This document shows positions 26,597-39,416 of a stretch of DNA of 64,000 bases, one piece after another. The notes below the pieces were generated by a model. The model saw nothing but the letters and a program-made list of their open reading frames with translations, had not been told where the DNA came from and did no database searches. The stretch covers positions 15,732,385 to 15,796,384 of the forward strand of contig CM043870.1 of the NCBI GenBank assembly GCA_023846275.1, written 5' to 3'. Both the position numbers and the translations under genes were made by a program. The DNA comes from Vanilla planifolia. Taxonomy: Eukaryota; Streptophyta; Magnoliopsida; Asparagales; Orchidaceae. The number at the start of each line of letters is the position of its first letter. Position 1 is the first letter of the stretch.

Positions 26597-29500
26597 CTAT
26601 CACACCCATTTTTATAGAAATTCTTTTTTCATTGGATGTAACTAGACCTATACACCAATCATTGTATTCAACTAGCCAACTTTCACTCCTCAATCTCCAA
26701 ATTTGATCATCAAACTTATTGCATGTCACCCAAAATAAACCACATTCCTACTCTAATCAAGACCTCAGTTGAGCCAAGAACTGATACAACTTAGGTTAGG
26801 TACCTACTTAGCACACCAGTGTCTACATGTTACTAAAACAATTTGTACCTATAAGTAATCATATCAATGTAATCCATAACATGCATAACTAATATAAGAT
26901 CCAAACCAAGATTATCATAAGTAAATAAATCACAAAACCACATCCAAATAAAATGTCTCATATAGTACAAAGTTAGTCATAAAATATCTCATATAGTCTA
27001 AATTCCAATATAAAATATCATTGTTGAAAATAAATAAGAACAAAACTAAAACATGGCCAAATGCTAACTAAAGAGTAATCCACTACAAAATAGACTTTGA
27101 TAGCTTCACTATAATTATATATCTGTTACTAACTCCTTATGCCCATAGATGATACAAAAAAGAGTGAATAGGTATAATACAAAATCCTCATATCATAGTA
27201 TAATCATCACTTTATCAAAGGAAGCAATTAAATATCACAAATCGACAAGCTATGCCAAAATATAAAATCATAACCATTGACCTTATCACAAGTTCATCAA
27301 GGCCTAACAAGTCTCAACAAAGTCATAATCAATCCTATAAGATGCATAGTTACCTATCGATATCTAGCACCCATTCCAAGTCCATGAGATACTCAACGCA
27401 AGTCTGACACTCCTATCTCATCACATGATTCAAGAGTTAACAAACTGGGTTTAGTTAATTGCACAGATCACCACATAGGGTAATAGAGATCCTTATCAAC
27501 CATGTGGTGCTATAGCAAGCACTTTAACACATCCACCATCTCTCATGATGTCTTATGATGACATATAACTAGCTAAGAAACTTTCACACATGATTTATTA
27601 ATCTCAACCTAAGCTCTACTAATCATATGGAGCCTCCCCATGACTCAAGGAATCCTATCACATGAGGTGCTCAACCACCATGAGCTCAAGAACACCTTCA
27701 AGAATCCATGAAGTCTTAATAATAAGGCACACGACCTCCTCACATGACGGAAATCTTACCATTTAATACATATCCAACATGCCTTCCTTTAAAAGAAGAA
27801 CACGTCACTTGGGTCTAATGCATCCTAGTTTATGTCATCATCAATAAACTTGCTTACTCAACTCATAATGGTTTTACTTACATTTATCTAAGGCTACCTA
27901 AAACTAATTTGTCATCTAGGATTTCTTTAAAATCATAACCATTAACTAACTATTTGGGTCTCGTCAACACCATTCTATTTTATAAACTAATCTAAGGTTT
28001 CTATCATAATCTATTTATCTCGAGTATCTTCCCCTTCCAAATTTCATATATTTATGTCTAGTGCTTACCCATAACTTAAACAAGGAGTTTTACTATAGTT
28101 ATTTAATTTATTTGAGTATTTATTCAAGTTATAAATCCATAGCTCAAACACTTTAAGTCATAATATTTAATCTTTAACCTAGGTTTGCATGAGTTTTATT
28201 AGTGACACTCTCTTATCGTATAAGCCAACCTAAGTTAGTTCACTCTTCCTAAAGACCACTATTAAGCCACCTACTCTACCCAAAATATCATCTAGAATGT
28301 CAATCCCTGGCTTGAGATCTTAATTAAGGGTTACCCATGATCTCACTCATTAACCAAACTGGAACAAGATTTAAAAAAATCCAAATGATCATTGGTCCCT
28401 TGCTTGACCCTAACACCACATCTATGCCTAAAATTGAGCTCTTTATCTCAATCAATCTTCACAAGGGTTTAACTAAGATCTTCATCCAATCATAGCCTCA
28501 TTTTATGTGTGCTAAAAATCTCACCAAGTACATAGTATTCTTAACTCAACTTTGATTCTTATCTAAAGGGTTGTTTCATGTAAAACCTTAATACTTATGA
28601 ATTTCATCTATCTAAGTATTATCTATTCTTAAATTAGTCTATGATTCTTTCAATTCTTAAATTTACCTTCAAGTCTATTTAATATACTTACGTTCTTAGC
28701 CTGAACCTAAGTTTAAATTTCAAACCGAAGTTATTTAAATTTTAAATCATAGAAATTGAAATTTAATATCTAGAATATTCAAATTTCAAATTTAAGACAA
28801 AAATTTCAAATCTTCCATAATCTAACTTCTAAATCCTAGGTTCAATTGATAAACCCTATAATTTCATAAGTCTAGACTATGCCAATTAAGCCTATTAGCT
28901 AGATTGAGTTCCTTCCTAGTTTTCAACTCTTCCTCAAACAAACCCAAAGCATTTTGCTACACTTAATAAATTCCTAATCCTCCATAGCCTACTTTTAAGG
29001 CCAACTCAAACCTCTCAAGGCTTCCTACAAGTAAGACCATGAGCTTGCTTACCTTGGAAGCCAACTAATGTCCATTTCTAGGTTTTTTTCTTTCATTGTA
29101 TATCAATGGCTGAGCCTTACACTCAACCTTAGGACACAACCAGAGCTATTTTGCTCCATTTTCATGAAAATGTAGTCACAAATTTTGGTTTGAAAATGAT
29201 CTTACTTTTGACATATAAGTGTATTATGGCATATTTTTATTGATTGTTATAACTAAATTTTCTAACACAAAGTTTGTAGTAAATCTTAATTCTTCCATGA
29301 AATGTGAATTAAAAACCTATTTCAATGTTTCTAATAGTTTTTCATAAGTTTTTATGAATGTAAGAATGATTTTTGCATTGCTCCTTGCAAGTTCAAGCCA
29401 TTGTTTTCCTTTTCATAAGGTATAATTGATAGTTCCAGCAAGATACCCTCATAAAAAAAGCACTTTTACATTAAAATTCAGCAAGCCAATCGTTATTTAC

Positions 29501-30600
29501 TTATAACAAAATTCATCATAACACGTAATAAAAAGGTCTCAATCAAATATCATGCTACAAATCATGCTAATCATACTTTACATGTTGATCATATTTTTAT
29601 TTTTTTTATTCTCGATCATTCGATAAAAGATACAACCACATATATGAATTTAACTTGAAAGATTGCCACAATATGATAAATATAGTTCTCAACCAACTTT
29701 TTGTCAACACCAAATTCAAATTTTAGTGCATTTATAATTTGCACAATTTCAATTCTAACATAATTAGATCAAATCATGCAACACATGGTGTGAAGTCATC
29801 AATGAAAAGTGTAAAAAATGTGATGAGAAATCACGTATATAAATTTACATATAACATAATTTTCATCTTAATTGAGAGCATAGTATGAAATTCCTGGCAT
29901 TATAATGCAAGTTGTACATACTTTTGCATCAATCCAAGAGCCATAACATAGAAAACAAAGCATATTCTTCACTCATGCTCACCAGAGGCACAAGCATCTT
30001 CCATTTATCCTTTTCACATATCATCAAGGCATCTAATTCAGCATCACACATCAAATCAAAGCATATACACCGTATACAAGTATTTCCTATCTTTTAAAAC
30101 CAAGTAGTGGTATCACCAATGCTCAAATCTTACTCAATACCTTTAATTCTTATAATGCCCAAGATTATGTTTTTCTCTATTTTTTTTTTCTCTTTCAAAA
30201 ACTTCTCACCAAACATCTAGGAACACCTTTACTTTCTCTCATCCTTTCTCTATTAATTATGGTTTTAGTGTTGCAACACACAAATTTCCAAATAGAATAT
30301 CTCTAAATGTCACAACCAACACAATTTTTAAACTTTTTCAAAAGTTTTGTCTATTCATGTGAATGTCATCTTACCTCTTAATCTTTCATTTACAAAGGTT
30401 TTATACTAATTTAAATTGCTATTATATAAGTTTTCTTGATCATTTGTTTTTTTAGATATCAAGATTTATTCAGGTTCTGTTATTAATACAAGTACGATCA
30501 TTACATATGTCATGTATGTTTCTTTGATCATAAGTAAATTTGCATTCACTTTAGAAAAATTTATAAAAATTCTAAAAATATATTTAGAAAAAAAATAATT
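26597..30600 (-). mobile_element. 5' LTR of the outer gypsy element
   Basis: An uninterrupted LTR of about 4.0 kb. It matches 8086-17010 in order once the two insertions there are removed. Landmarks include the block near 26630-26830 (also 8105-8340), the AAATTTCAAA cluster at 28705-28820, and the 29870-29950 block. The right end is placed where similarity to the other LTR stops. Confidence 0.65.
28705..28820. repeat. Cluster of AAATTTCAAA motifs in LTR
   Basis: Counterpart of the cluster at 12287-12390, in the 5' LTR. The motif and its near-variants (AAATTTCAAACC, CAAATTTCAAATTTAAG) recur several times in about 110 bases. Confidence 0.6.
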
Positions 30601-32530
30601 AAAATGTCTCCCTCCTTAAGATCAACCCTCATTTCACTAACATTATTCTTTTCAACATCCCATGGTTGGAATTTATTAAAATTTCTTACCCCCACTTTTA
30701 AGTTGCTATAATTCCTTCATTCTTAGAAACATTTTTCCCTTAAAATTCATATCAAACATTTATTTACCTCTACAAAATTTTACTCCATTATTTAAACTCT
30801 TCTATTTAACTAAATTAAAAGTTTTCCAAAGTTCATCATACATATCTTTATTTCTTAATGCCACTCCCTATTTGATAATGCTTTCCACATGTTTATACCT
30901 TTAATACTTATGCAAATTATTCACTAATATTTTTGTTTTTTAAATCATTCATCATTTCATGTTCGTATGCATCTCCACAAAAATGTATCACAGATGATGC
31001 AACAAGCATTTCCATAAGTTATCCTCATTCTACTTCATTTCTATGCTTTTTTACTTGAATTGTACTATATGTTTCTTATATTCATACTGTATGATGCATT
31101 CATATGTCTATTCATCTAAAGGATCATTTGAATTGATCTAACCTTTTCTCTTTCTCTCTTTCAAATTGTACTTATACATTACCATTCTTCGTAGTATATG
31201 ATTATGAATAGTCACCTCTCTGCACCACTAATTAGATCTAACTTATCTGTGCTTATGTCAATGTATTGTATGAAATTATTCAGCCTACACATTTTCTCTT
31301 CTACTCATACCAGATGATATTCTTTATCATTCTTTTTAATGTTCTCATCTGATATCATCATATTATAAGATTCTATGCATCATATTTCATGGTATATTCA
31401 TTACTTTCCCTTCCTATTTTATTATACTATATGTTTGAGTAATTCATACTATGATAATTCAATCCAACAACTTCTCATATACAACATATTTCTTATGTTC
31501 ATATAATCATACTATGATGGTCTAAATTGTACTTATATGATCATTTTATTTGACAACTATCATATTTCACGCTAATCACATTGTACTTTATAATTAATTG
31601 GTATCATATGGTATGATTAAATTCTATTCACTTAGCTTCTTTACTGATCTTATCACACTATATGATTTTATGCATTGTATGTTATGATATTTTGTTTTGC
31701 TTACATTCTAGTTTTCTTTCTCTAGTCATATTATTTGATGTATTTGTATGATAATTCCATTCATAGTATCATATTATATGACAATAGGTTGTCATACAAC
31801 TTGAGTTTCTCAACAACTTTGCTGCTCATCTTAGTATATTGTATAATGTTTGATACCATGCAATATGATTGCTTATACTCTAACTTTCTACATTTTATTT
31901 CATATGTATTGCACCATACATTCATGTAAATCATGTTATATGATCCTCTACCTAAAACTTACCAATTTTTTATTTAGCTTCTAAATTATTTTTCCATGCT
32001 TTTCAAACATAAACAAACATCAAATACATTAATAAAAAGATTCAACAAGTGTGTTTTTCACTCTAAAAAATCTACCTATTCTCACCACCTAGACTTTTAT
32101 TTTATTTTTAGATTAACACCAAGGTTGTAACATGTCTTCTTAGAAACTTTTTCACTAGTTTTGCACTTAATATTCATGTCAAATGTCCTCCATATGACTT
32201 CAACTACACTTATACCTCTATTGTGACAACCCCTTACTGGTCATTCCTAAACTTTTGTGCATTGACATCTATTTCTTCTCTTTTCTATTAACATTTTTAA
32301 AACATATAAAATCATTTTTACTTTTTCATAAAAATCATAAAGGAAGAAACCTTTATTCTTTTAAAATCAAGTAATGAAGGCATATTTTACAAACATGTGA
32401 ATCCATAAAGCTTTTTACATTCTCTTTAAAAAAATGTACATACAAAAAATATTAAAAATTTCTTTACATATCTTTTTTTTAAAGAACAATATACATAGAA
32501 ATAGCACATCTAAAGATAATTGGAGCGTCT
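30601..32530. other. AT-rich stretch resembling chromovirus-type LTR U3
   Basis: No gene is recognisable. From about 31050 to 31950 the sequence is dense in ATCATA, TATGAT and CATACTATGAT words, as are the U3 parts of the LTRs at 36.2-36.7, 47.2-48.0 and 52.9-53.6 kb. It is probably a minus-strand LTR remnant, but the ends are not visible. Confidence 0.35.
31603..31617. repeat. ATCATA-N3-TATGAT dyad
   Basis: ATCATATGGTATGAT. A relative with a one-base spacer (ATCATACTATGAT) lies at 31506-31518. Confidence 0.6.
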
Positions 32531-33043
32531 TGAATGTTACACCAGGTTTAGTTTTTCAAGGGCCTTAAGTGTAACTAAAAATCTAAATACTCATAATATA
32601 CAATATACTTATAAGTAAATAACTATAACAAATTACTAATATAACAATAATCTAACAAAACATTTATCCACAAATCTAATGCAAAAAACTTAATATCTAA
32701 TTATCATCAAACTTGCAACCCAAATTCAATAAAAATATTGCAATAAAAAAATACGAAAGTTTAAAAAAAACATAGGTAAGAAACCACAAAATATAAATAT
32801 AATAGTATGAAATAATCTCATGTCCAATAATATAATAGATAATCATATAAAATAAAAATACAACTTTTATTAATAATGGAATATAAGAAGTTGTGTCATC
32901 CAGCTGATACACTAACTCTAATAGTCTCAAACCTAGGTTCTATAAAATTCTTAGCTTTTTGATCCTACAAAATTATAAAGGGTGACTACAGAGCTTAATA
33001 GAAAATTCTTAAGTAATATTGTAAAACTAACATATAATAACCA

Positions 33044-33045
<2 letters not shown>

Positions 33046-33094
<49 letters not shown>
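33046..33094. repeat. (AT)n microsatellite
   Basis: An uninterrupted run of alternating A and T over 49 bases (about 24 units), inside the LTR at 32535-36700. Length is likely polymorphic. Confidence 0.95.
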
Positions 33095-33099
<5 letters not shown>

Positions 33100-36000
33100 A
33101 CTGATTAAATCATTTAAATAAGTAATATCAAATATACATTCTCATGAGTATATCATTATCTACTAGTTAAGTCAATACATAATCTTAAGATACTCCTAAT
33201 TAAATGCTTAATTTTTCTTTATTAATTCAATACATTCTCTAGTCCAAGAGAATCACAATATGATATAATACTTCTATCACATCATATAATCTAGCATTTC
33301 TTAAGATAATGCTAATCACATAGGCCAACCTTATAAAGTTTAAGAGTCCTCAAAAATCACTTTTACTCTTTACAATAATCATATAATATCATTTGTTTCC
33401 TATAAAACTAAAAGTGCAACTCTTTCCTTTTAAGACTATTTACATAATGTTTGGCCAACCTTGGAGGTTCTTACCATATTTTCTACACTTTTTCTATAAG
33501 CTCAACCCTTCATGTGTAATTATTATGTCAAGGCTAAAGGAGTAGAGTAGCTAACTTATTTATCTCCTAAGTGAGCATGCATGATCAAAAGTTCACTACA
33601 TCTAGTCTTAACTTAATCAAATCACATCCATTACTCAACATCTTATCAACATTAATATACCATAGCTAACATTAATTAGATTTTCTTAATTTGAATCTAA
33701 TATGTAGGGAGTTCTTATCTTAACCAACAACATAATTGGTCAAGAAATTCTATTGATCATAAAATTATTATCCAAGATTCTCCTAATCCTAACTGAGATA
33801 ATCTAAGGTTTTAATATTAAGTCTTATTTCAACTACCTAGGTTTACCATCATCTAGATTTATTAGTATTTTCACTCAACCTTAATTTGGATATCTAGAAT
33901 ATGTTTTGCCCATTTTTTCATATTTAGAATTTCCTTAATTTTATTTAAGACCTTTTCTATCTAAGTAAGCTATCCTTAGTATTTACATAATCTTGGCTTT
34001 TGCCATTAGGTTTAATGTATAACTAATTTTTATTATAACTAAGTCTAAGTTCACACTGGTTTAACTAATGAGCATTATGCCTCCATGGCCACCTTGAGTT
34101 ACTATACCCATCTTGAACACTCTCTTAAGCCACCACACATCACATAGATCATCATTCATAGTGTCATCTCATGGCTTAATAGCCCAATTATGGTCATGTA
34201 TGATTTTACCCAAAGAACCTGGTCTAGCCAATATTTTTATCTTTTTAATTATTTGGTTGAACTAAGCACATCTCTAAGTCTTCATCTAGCTCTCCAACCT
34301 TCTCTCATGATCTTAGGTAAGAGCTTTACTATGCAAAGCCTTATTTATGGTGTGCATAAAGGCCCACCAAATGGTATTACCTTAGTCCATTCCTAGAATC
34401 TTTTATTATGGGTTCCTTCCTTATGAATTATTGTTAAGCTTTTAAGACCAATTTTAAGGCTTATCTTACATAGTTCTGTTAAAGCACATCAAGTTCTCTT
34501 TACAAACCTTGTTGAGAATTAATCATATGACCTTAAAGTCTATCCTTAGCCATAATAATAATATGAACCATACCCCAATCCCTTTGCTAGCCAACTATAT
34601 CTTTAACCAACCTAGCCTTCTTCTAAGGCCACAAATCGAGTTGTTCCAAGCGTTAAAACTAAAAATCAAGGGCATACACACCTTAGAAGCCATCTAAGTT
34701 CTTTTAAAGGTTGAACCTGTGCCTTCTATGACTCAACCAAGCCATAGCTTAATGTTCCTAAGTATACCTGAAGTAAAAGGAAATATGGTTACAATATTTT
34801 ATTAGGATTTTAACTAAATTTCCACATGCCACTGTATGGAATATCATGGTGTCTCACATTACATACATATTTCAAACAAAAAGAATTGTATGCCATCATG
34901 GAATCAAGTCTTCATTTACACAATGTCTGCTTTATCATGACATAAAATTCTTAGTTTAATCATACAATAATCAAAACTAAATATTACAATAAATTTACAT
35001 TATTATACATCAATTATACTTAAGAAATTTGCATACAAGCATGGGATTTACTTACAACATGAGATCTTTATTTTGCACAATTAGCTATCCAACATATGAT
35101 GAAATCTCAAGTTATTCATCCATCAACCAAGATAACTACACAGGCTTACAATTTGTATTTGCATTCTCAATTACTTAAAGGAAAAAAATATATATTTAAA
35201 GACCTTAATTCCAGCATTTTATACATTAAATAATACATGTCATAACTTGATTAAGAGGGCTAAGCTAGTCGCAAATTAGTCCCTTCATGGCATGATAAAA
35301 ACAAGGTTGTTTGTTTCGCATAAATATTCAAATAACCAGTAGAGAATTATGATCTATCATACTTTTAATCACCAAAAATATCTTGGTTATGAGAGAATTT
35401 TCATTAATAACTGAAGTTCCAATTTCAAACAATTGAATTCATGTGTACATCAATTAAAGTATTGCTACCATTATAAGCATATAATTATGAAATACCCTTT
35501 TATAATTTTACATAAGACTACAATAAAAATTAACATGTTTTTAAAACATTGCACAAGGATATAATAAAAGAAGTCTCTTATATTCTCAACAAACTTCCCT
35601 CAAGTCAAACATTCATAAATAAAGATATGTTAAGCCACCATAAGTTCAAATCAATTAATTTGCCCTCACAGATTGGTCAATAAGTGTTTGCAAGGGTTCA
35701 TTAACAATTTCTCATCAGAAAATAATGTCAAATAATCATTATATGCTAGATACAATTTATCATTTGTCATGGTAAAGAAAAGTTCATTTTTTAAAATAAC
35801 AATTTCATGTAAAAGAATCACATTCAGTTTTCAAGGTTTCTACATGTAATTTAACAACATAAACCCTTTTTTATTTCTTTAAATCTTAGCTAACCTGAGT
35901 AAAGGACTTATACAAAGTTAAGCTCTTCTTTCTCCATGTCTTAAGATCTTCTTACTCATAGTAAGGAGCTTTTTCCCTCTACTATCTCTCGATTTTCCTC

Positions 36001-36551
36001 CACAGTAAATGATTTTTTTTCTAAAATCTAGCCAAACCACAACATTAGCCCTGAATAGGGTCAGTTAAGGGATTATCTCAACAAATTAGCTTCTTTCCAA
36101 CCTTTAAATCTAGGACATCAAAAATTTAATGATTAAGATCAAGAGCAGTAAATTACAAAACCATGGTGTATTCAACATCTTTATATCATACTATTATAAG
36201 AAGTTCATTATATTTTATGATTAGGTACATATGCTATTATCACCTAACAACTCAATGCATCATACTTGCATCTTCTATTACTTGTACTTGTATGATCCAA
36301 ATAATAAAAACCACCTAGCATCCTTTATTGTTCTTTACTTCTCTCAGCTAATTGTACTTATATAATTATTATATTTTCTTTTCTTATTATCATACTTGTA
36401 TGATACATTGACTTCATATAAGTACCTTCATAGAACAAATTAAATTAACTCCTATTATCAACATTGATGTCCTTATACTTTTCAAGATTGACCTAGTATG
36501 ATTAGTAGCAAAGTTTTATCACATGTGCATCCTAATTATGTCTACTATTCG

Positions 36552-36566
36552 ATCATATGATATGAT
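36552..36566. repeat. ATCATA-N3-TATGAT dyad
   Basis: ATCATATGATATGAT, in the U3-like end of the minus-strand LTR. Confidence 0.6.
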
Positions 36567-36749
36567 TAACTAATATCATATTGCATGTTATTTTTTGCTA
36601 AGTACTCTTTTATTTCTTCTCATTCATCATACCAAAATATCTATAATAATCATACTTTACATTTTTAATTTAATGCATAACTAAAAACAACCAAACTTAA
36701 TTGCTCAAAATTTGCAAGTAGTTATTCATTAAAATTGATAGCATATATT

Positions 36750-38390
36750 GGGTAGACAACTATAGTAGAAAAGTGCATACATAGTTTGCATTAAGACACT
36801 GTGCTACAATATTTTCTTTTTAAAGTATACCTTCTTATAGAAATGTAAATGTAATAAAGAATGTTACACAAAGATCTGCTATGGCATTGAATGGTTCTTT
36901 AGGAAGGGCATAATAAGGAAGCAAGCAATGTTAATAAAAATAATAGTCATGAAGAGGAGCAAAAAATAATGATGTTAGTGTTAAAAGAAATATTTATGGT
37001 AATTTTATGAAAGTGGGAAAATTACTCAACTCAAACCTAAAGAATAAAGAAAGAATACCAATTATTTAAGTTGGATGAACAATTTAATTGGTTGTATCTA
37101 CCTCATATTTTTATGCTACTAACTTAATGAAAGGTAAGAATTAGTTAGAAGATATAAATATGTTATTTGAAACCATGGTTTCTCAAGACAATGTTGAGTG
37201 GAGTTATTAAGAATTATTGGTCAAGTCAAAAGAGACTTCAATTTGAAGATGGGCTAGATTTATAGATCTTCTATCAAGAATTTTGTAAATCCCTTAAGGA
37301 TTGATATGTACCAATGTTAGTCCACGATAAGATGTGAAACAGGCTAAATAGGCTAAGATAATAAGACATGATAATGATAGAATATGAGCATATGTTCTCT
37401 ACATTTGCATAATACACTGTTAAATTGCTTGCCATAGATGAATAAAGATGCTATATGTTTAAGATGTAAAGACACCTTTGAATTTTCCAAAAGATAGCAA
37501 GTTGAAGTAGATTTATGAACAAAACATAACTAAAGCTTGATGGAGAAAAGGAAAGAACTAACATCATAACCCATGGATGGCAAAATTACAGGAAGCAATT
37601 GATTTCTATCTTGAGATCCCACTCTATCATTTGGATCTAAGTGGGTAAAAAAATCATGGCATAAAACCAACAATAAAAGACATTGGAGAGTAGGTTACAA
37701 AAAGGTATCAATAAATTGCTTCAATTGCCATGAAGTGGGTCACATTGCAAGGCTCCACTCAATGAAAGATGGAGAATCTATGGGAGTTATTGGAGATGTC
37801 ATGTAGATCCCAAGGGGATCTACTATAGTCATATTTATACTACACTAATGGCATATTGCCAAGTTGGAGGTCTATCTACTACACCTCCAATATAGATGGT
37901 GTGGTCATGTATATATGCCATTACTTAGAGGGAAGCACTACATCTTCTAGTTTATGATAACTATGTTGTTGTTACAAACTCTACCTATCAATGTACTATT
38001 CATTTATAATGAATCTTATTCCTTTCATTTTACCAATGAGTTGAGAAATTAGTGACAGAACCTCAAACCATAGAGAACCTTCCATTAGTTACATTGCTTA
38101 TGAGTGATTTTGTAAGGGTGGTTAAATTCATTGAACAAAGTTTGGAGCAAAATAGGAATAGTTTCAAGTCTCATTTGATTATAGTAATGGATTAGATAAC
38201 ATCCTATTAAGTTATAATTGACTATTAAGAGAAGAAAATAAAGATACATATAGCAAATGGCACTAATGTGATATATTTTGACAAAGGCTAGAAAGTACCA
38301 TTAATATCTACTTTGAATGTAGAAAAGTTGTTATAGCATAGTTGTACATATTATTAAGATAAATAAGATCATGATGTCTAAATAATGAGG
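36750..38390 (+). mobile_element. Ty3/gypsy gag relic
   Basis: Plus-strand patches resemble chromovirus gag: a stretch near 37220-37400 with the layout of the retrotrans_gag domain, then a zinc-knuckle-like CFNCHEVGHIAR at about 37720-37755. No LTR, PBS or polymerase could be tied to it. It is a broken, old fragment with many breaks. Confidence 0.5.
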
Positions 38391-39315
38391 AAAATTGTGT
38401 AAATTATAAATTTAATCAATCAACTAATGTAATGAAATTCATTTAGAGTTTCTTAATTATTCATGTAAACTTGTTTTAAAAACTCTAGATTACTTTTAAA
38501 ACACTTTATGTGGAGTGTAATCAAGAAAGGTACACAAATGATTTTAGTTGATTCAAAACAAAACTAGTTCTACATCCACCATCAACAAAAAAGCTAAGAA
38601 AAAATACTAAAGTGTCTTTTTCAAAGTTAGATAGGCTAAGCTACATCAGGATAAAGGACCCTATAAAGCATCTAGCCAAAAGACACATGCCTCCGTCATT
38701 TGAGTTATTGGATGGTATCTTTCTTTCATTCCTCTAAGTATCCTAATTTTATTGCCCAAGGCTCTTTTCACTCAATCAAGATTTTAGTTCAATTTTGTCT
38801 ACCTATTTATGGTTTAACTTATAACACACTAAGCAAACAAATTAGATTAGAAGGACACTTAAATAATTTATTATCACCAAAATAACATATTTTTAAGGCT
38901 TATGGAGTTCAACAAAATCCCTCACTAAGAGGCCCAGCTAAAACCCAACCCCTACCATGCTAAAGTTAATGTTATCCCTACACATATCATTAAGGAGAAC
39001 TTTGTCTACAATTTATCCTAGGTTGCACTTGCACTGAGTCTCAAGGAGCTATGTGTGTCTCAACCATGAACATGTGAGGCAACTTAATATCTATGCTCAT
39101 AGCTCGAGGTTTGTCCTTGTTGTCATGCAACCCATCAAATTAGCATCAGTCAGAACAAACCCATAATGAAAACATTTCTAGCACCAAAAATCTTCTCAAG
39201 CACCCTCAAACTTAAACTGTCGCAACCATACAAATGATACTCCAATAAGAGCTTCTCAACAAAGTTGTCTACCTCCAAAGACATAAACAATGAGTCCTCA
39301 AAATGGTCATTATTT
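38391..39315. other. No gene seen; possible copia LTR end plus unknown sequence
   Basis: 38391-38880 loosely resembles the minus-strand copia LTR ends at 3955 and 41954. 38900-39315 is somewhat richer in C than its surroundings and shows no recognisable coding domain. It may be older 3'-flank sequence of the duplicated receptor-kinase segment that follows. Confidence 0.3.
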
Positions 39316-39416
39316 ACACTTGTCCAAACTCAATATCAACCTAAGGGGGAGTGACTCCCATATATTAACACTTGTCCAAACTCAATATCAACCTAAGGGG
39401 GTGTGACTCCCATATA
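39316..39416. repeat. Two-copy 52-bp tandem repeat
   Basis: ACACTTGTCCAAACTCAATA begins at 39316 and again at 39368. Each copy runs on through CAACCTAAGGGGG and GTGACTCCCATATA with very few differences, so the duplication is much younger than the surrounding decayed DNA. Confidence 0.9.

Larger units (their letters stand above)
8086..30600 (-). mobile_element. Large nested Ty3/gypsy retrotransposon (outer element)
   Basis: Reading right to left, the order is: 5' LTR (about 26597-30600), PBS (26581-26594), protease/reverse transcriptase region (24881-26580), integrase region (17011-18831), a purine-rich tract just before the LTR (17011-17029) and 3' LTR (8086-17010). After subtracting two insertions, the 3' LTR is close to 4 kb, the same as the intact 5' LTR, which supports the pairing. 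The interior is split by a plus-strand LTR-gag-LTR element. gag is not recognisable between PBS and protease. The element is broken, with many breaks, and old: the LTRs align only as patches. Confidence 0.7.
32535..36700 (-). mobile_element. Long Ty3/gypsy-type LTR
   Basis: Starts near TGTTACACC, a common LTR terminus, and in outline follows the layout of the 4-kb LTRs: a downstream block (34600-34760) resembling 12550-12720, a transcript-start-like T-rich and C-rich segment at 35880-36050, and a dyad-rich U3 at 36150-36700. It contains an (AT)n microsatellite. No flanking PBS or pol sequence was identified, so it may be a solo LTR. Non-coding and old. Confidence 0.5.

Noticed and set aside
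37864-37890. 8-bp inverted repeat TTGGAGGT / ACCTCCAA with an 11-base loop
   Set aside because: It lies in a decayed gag relic and is short enough to occur by chance; no sign of an RNA gene or terminator.
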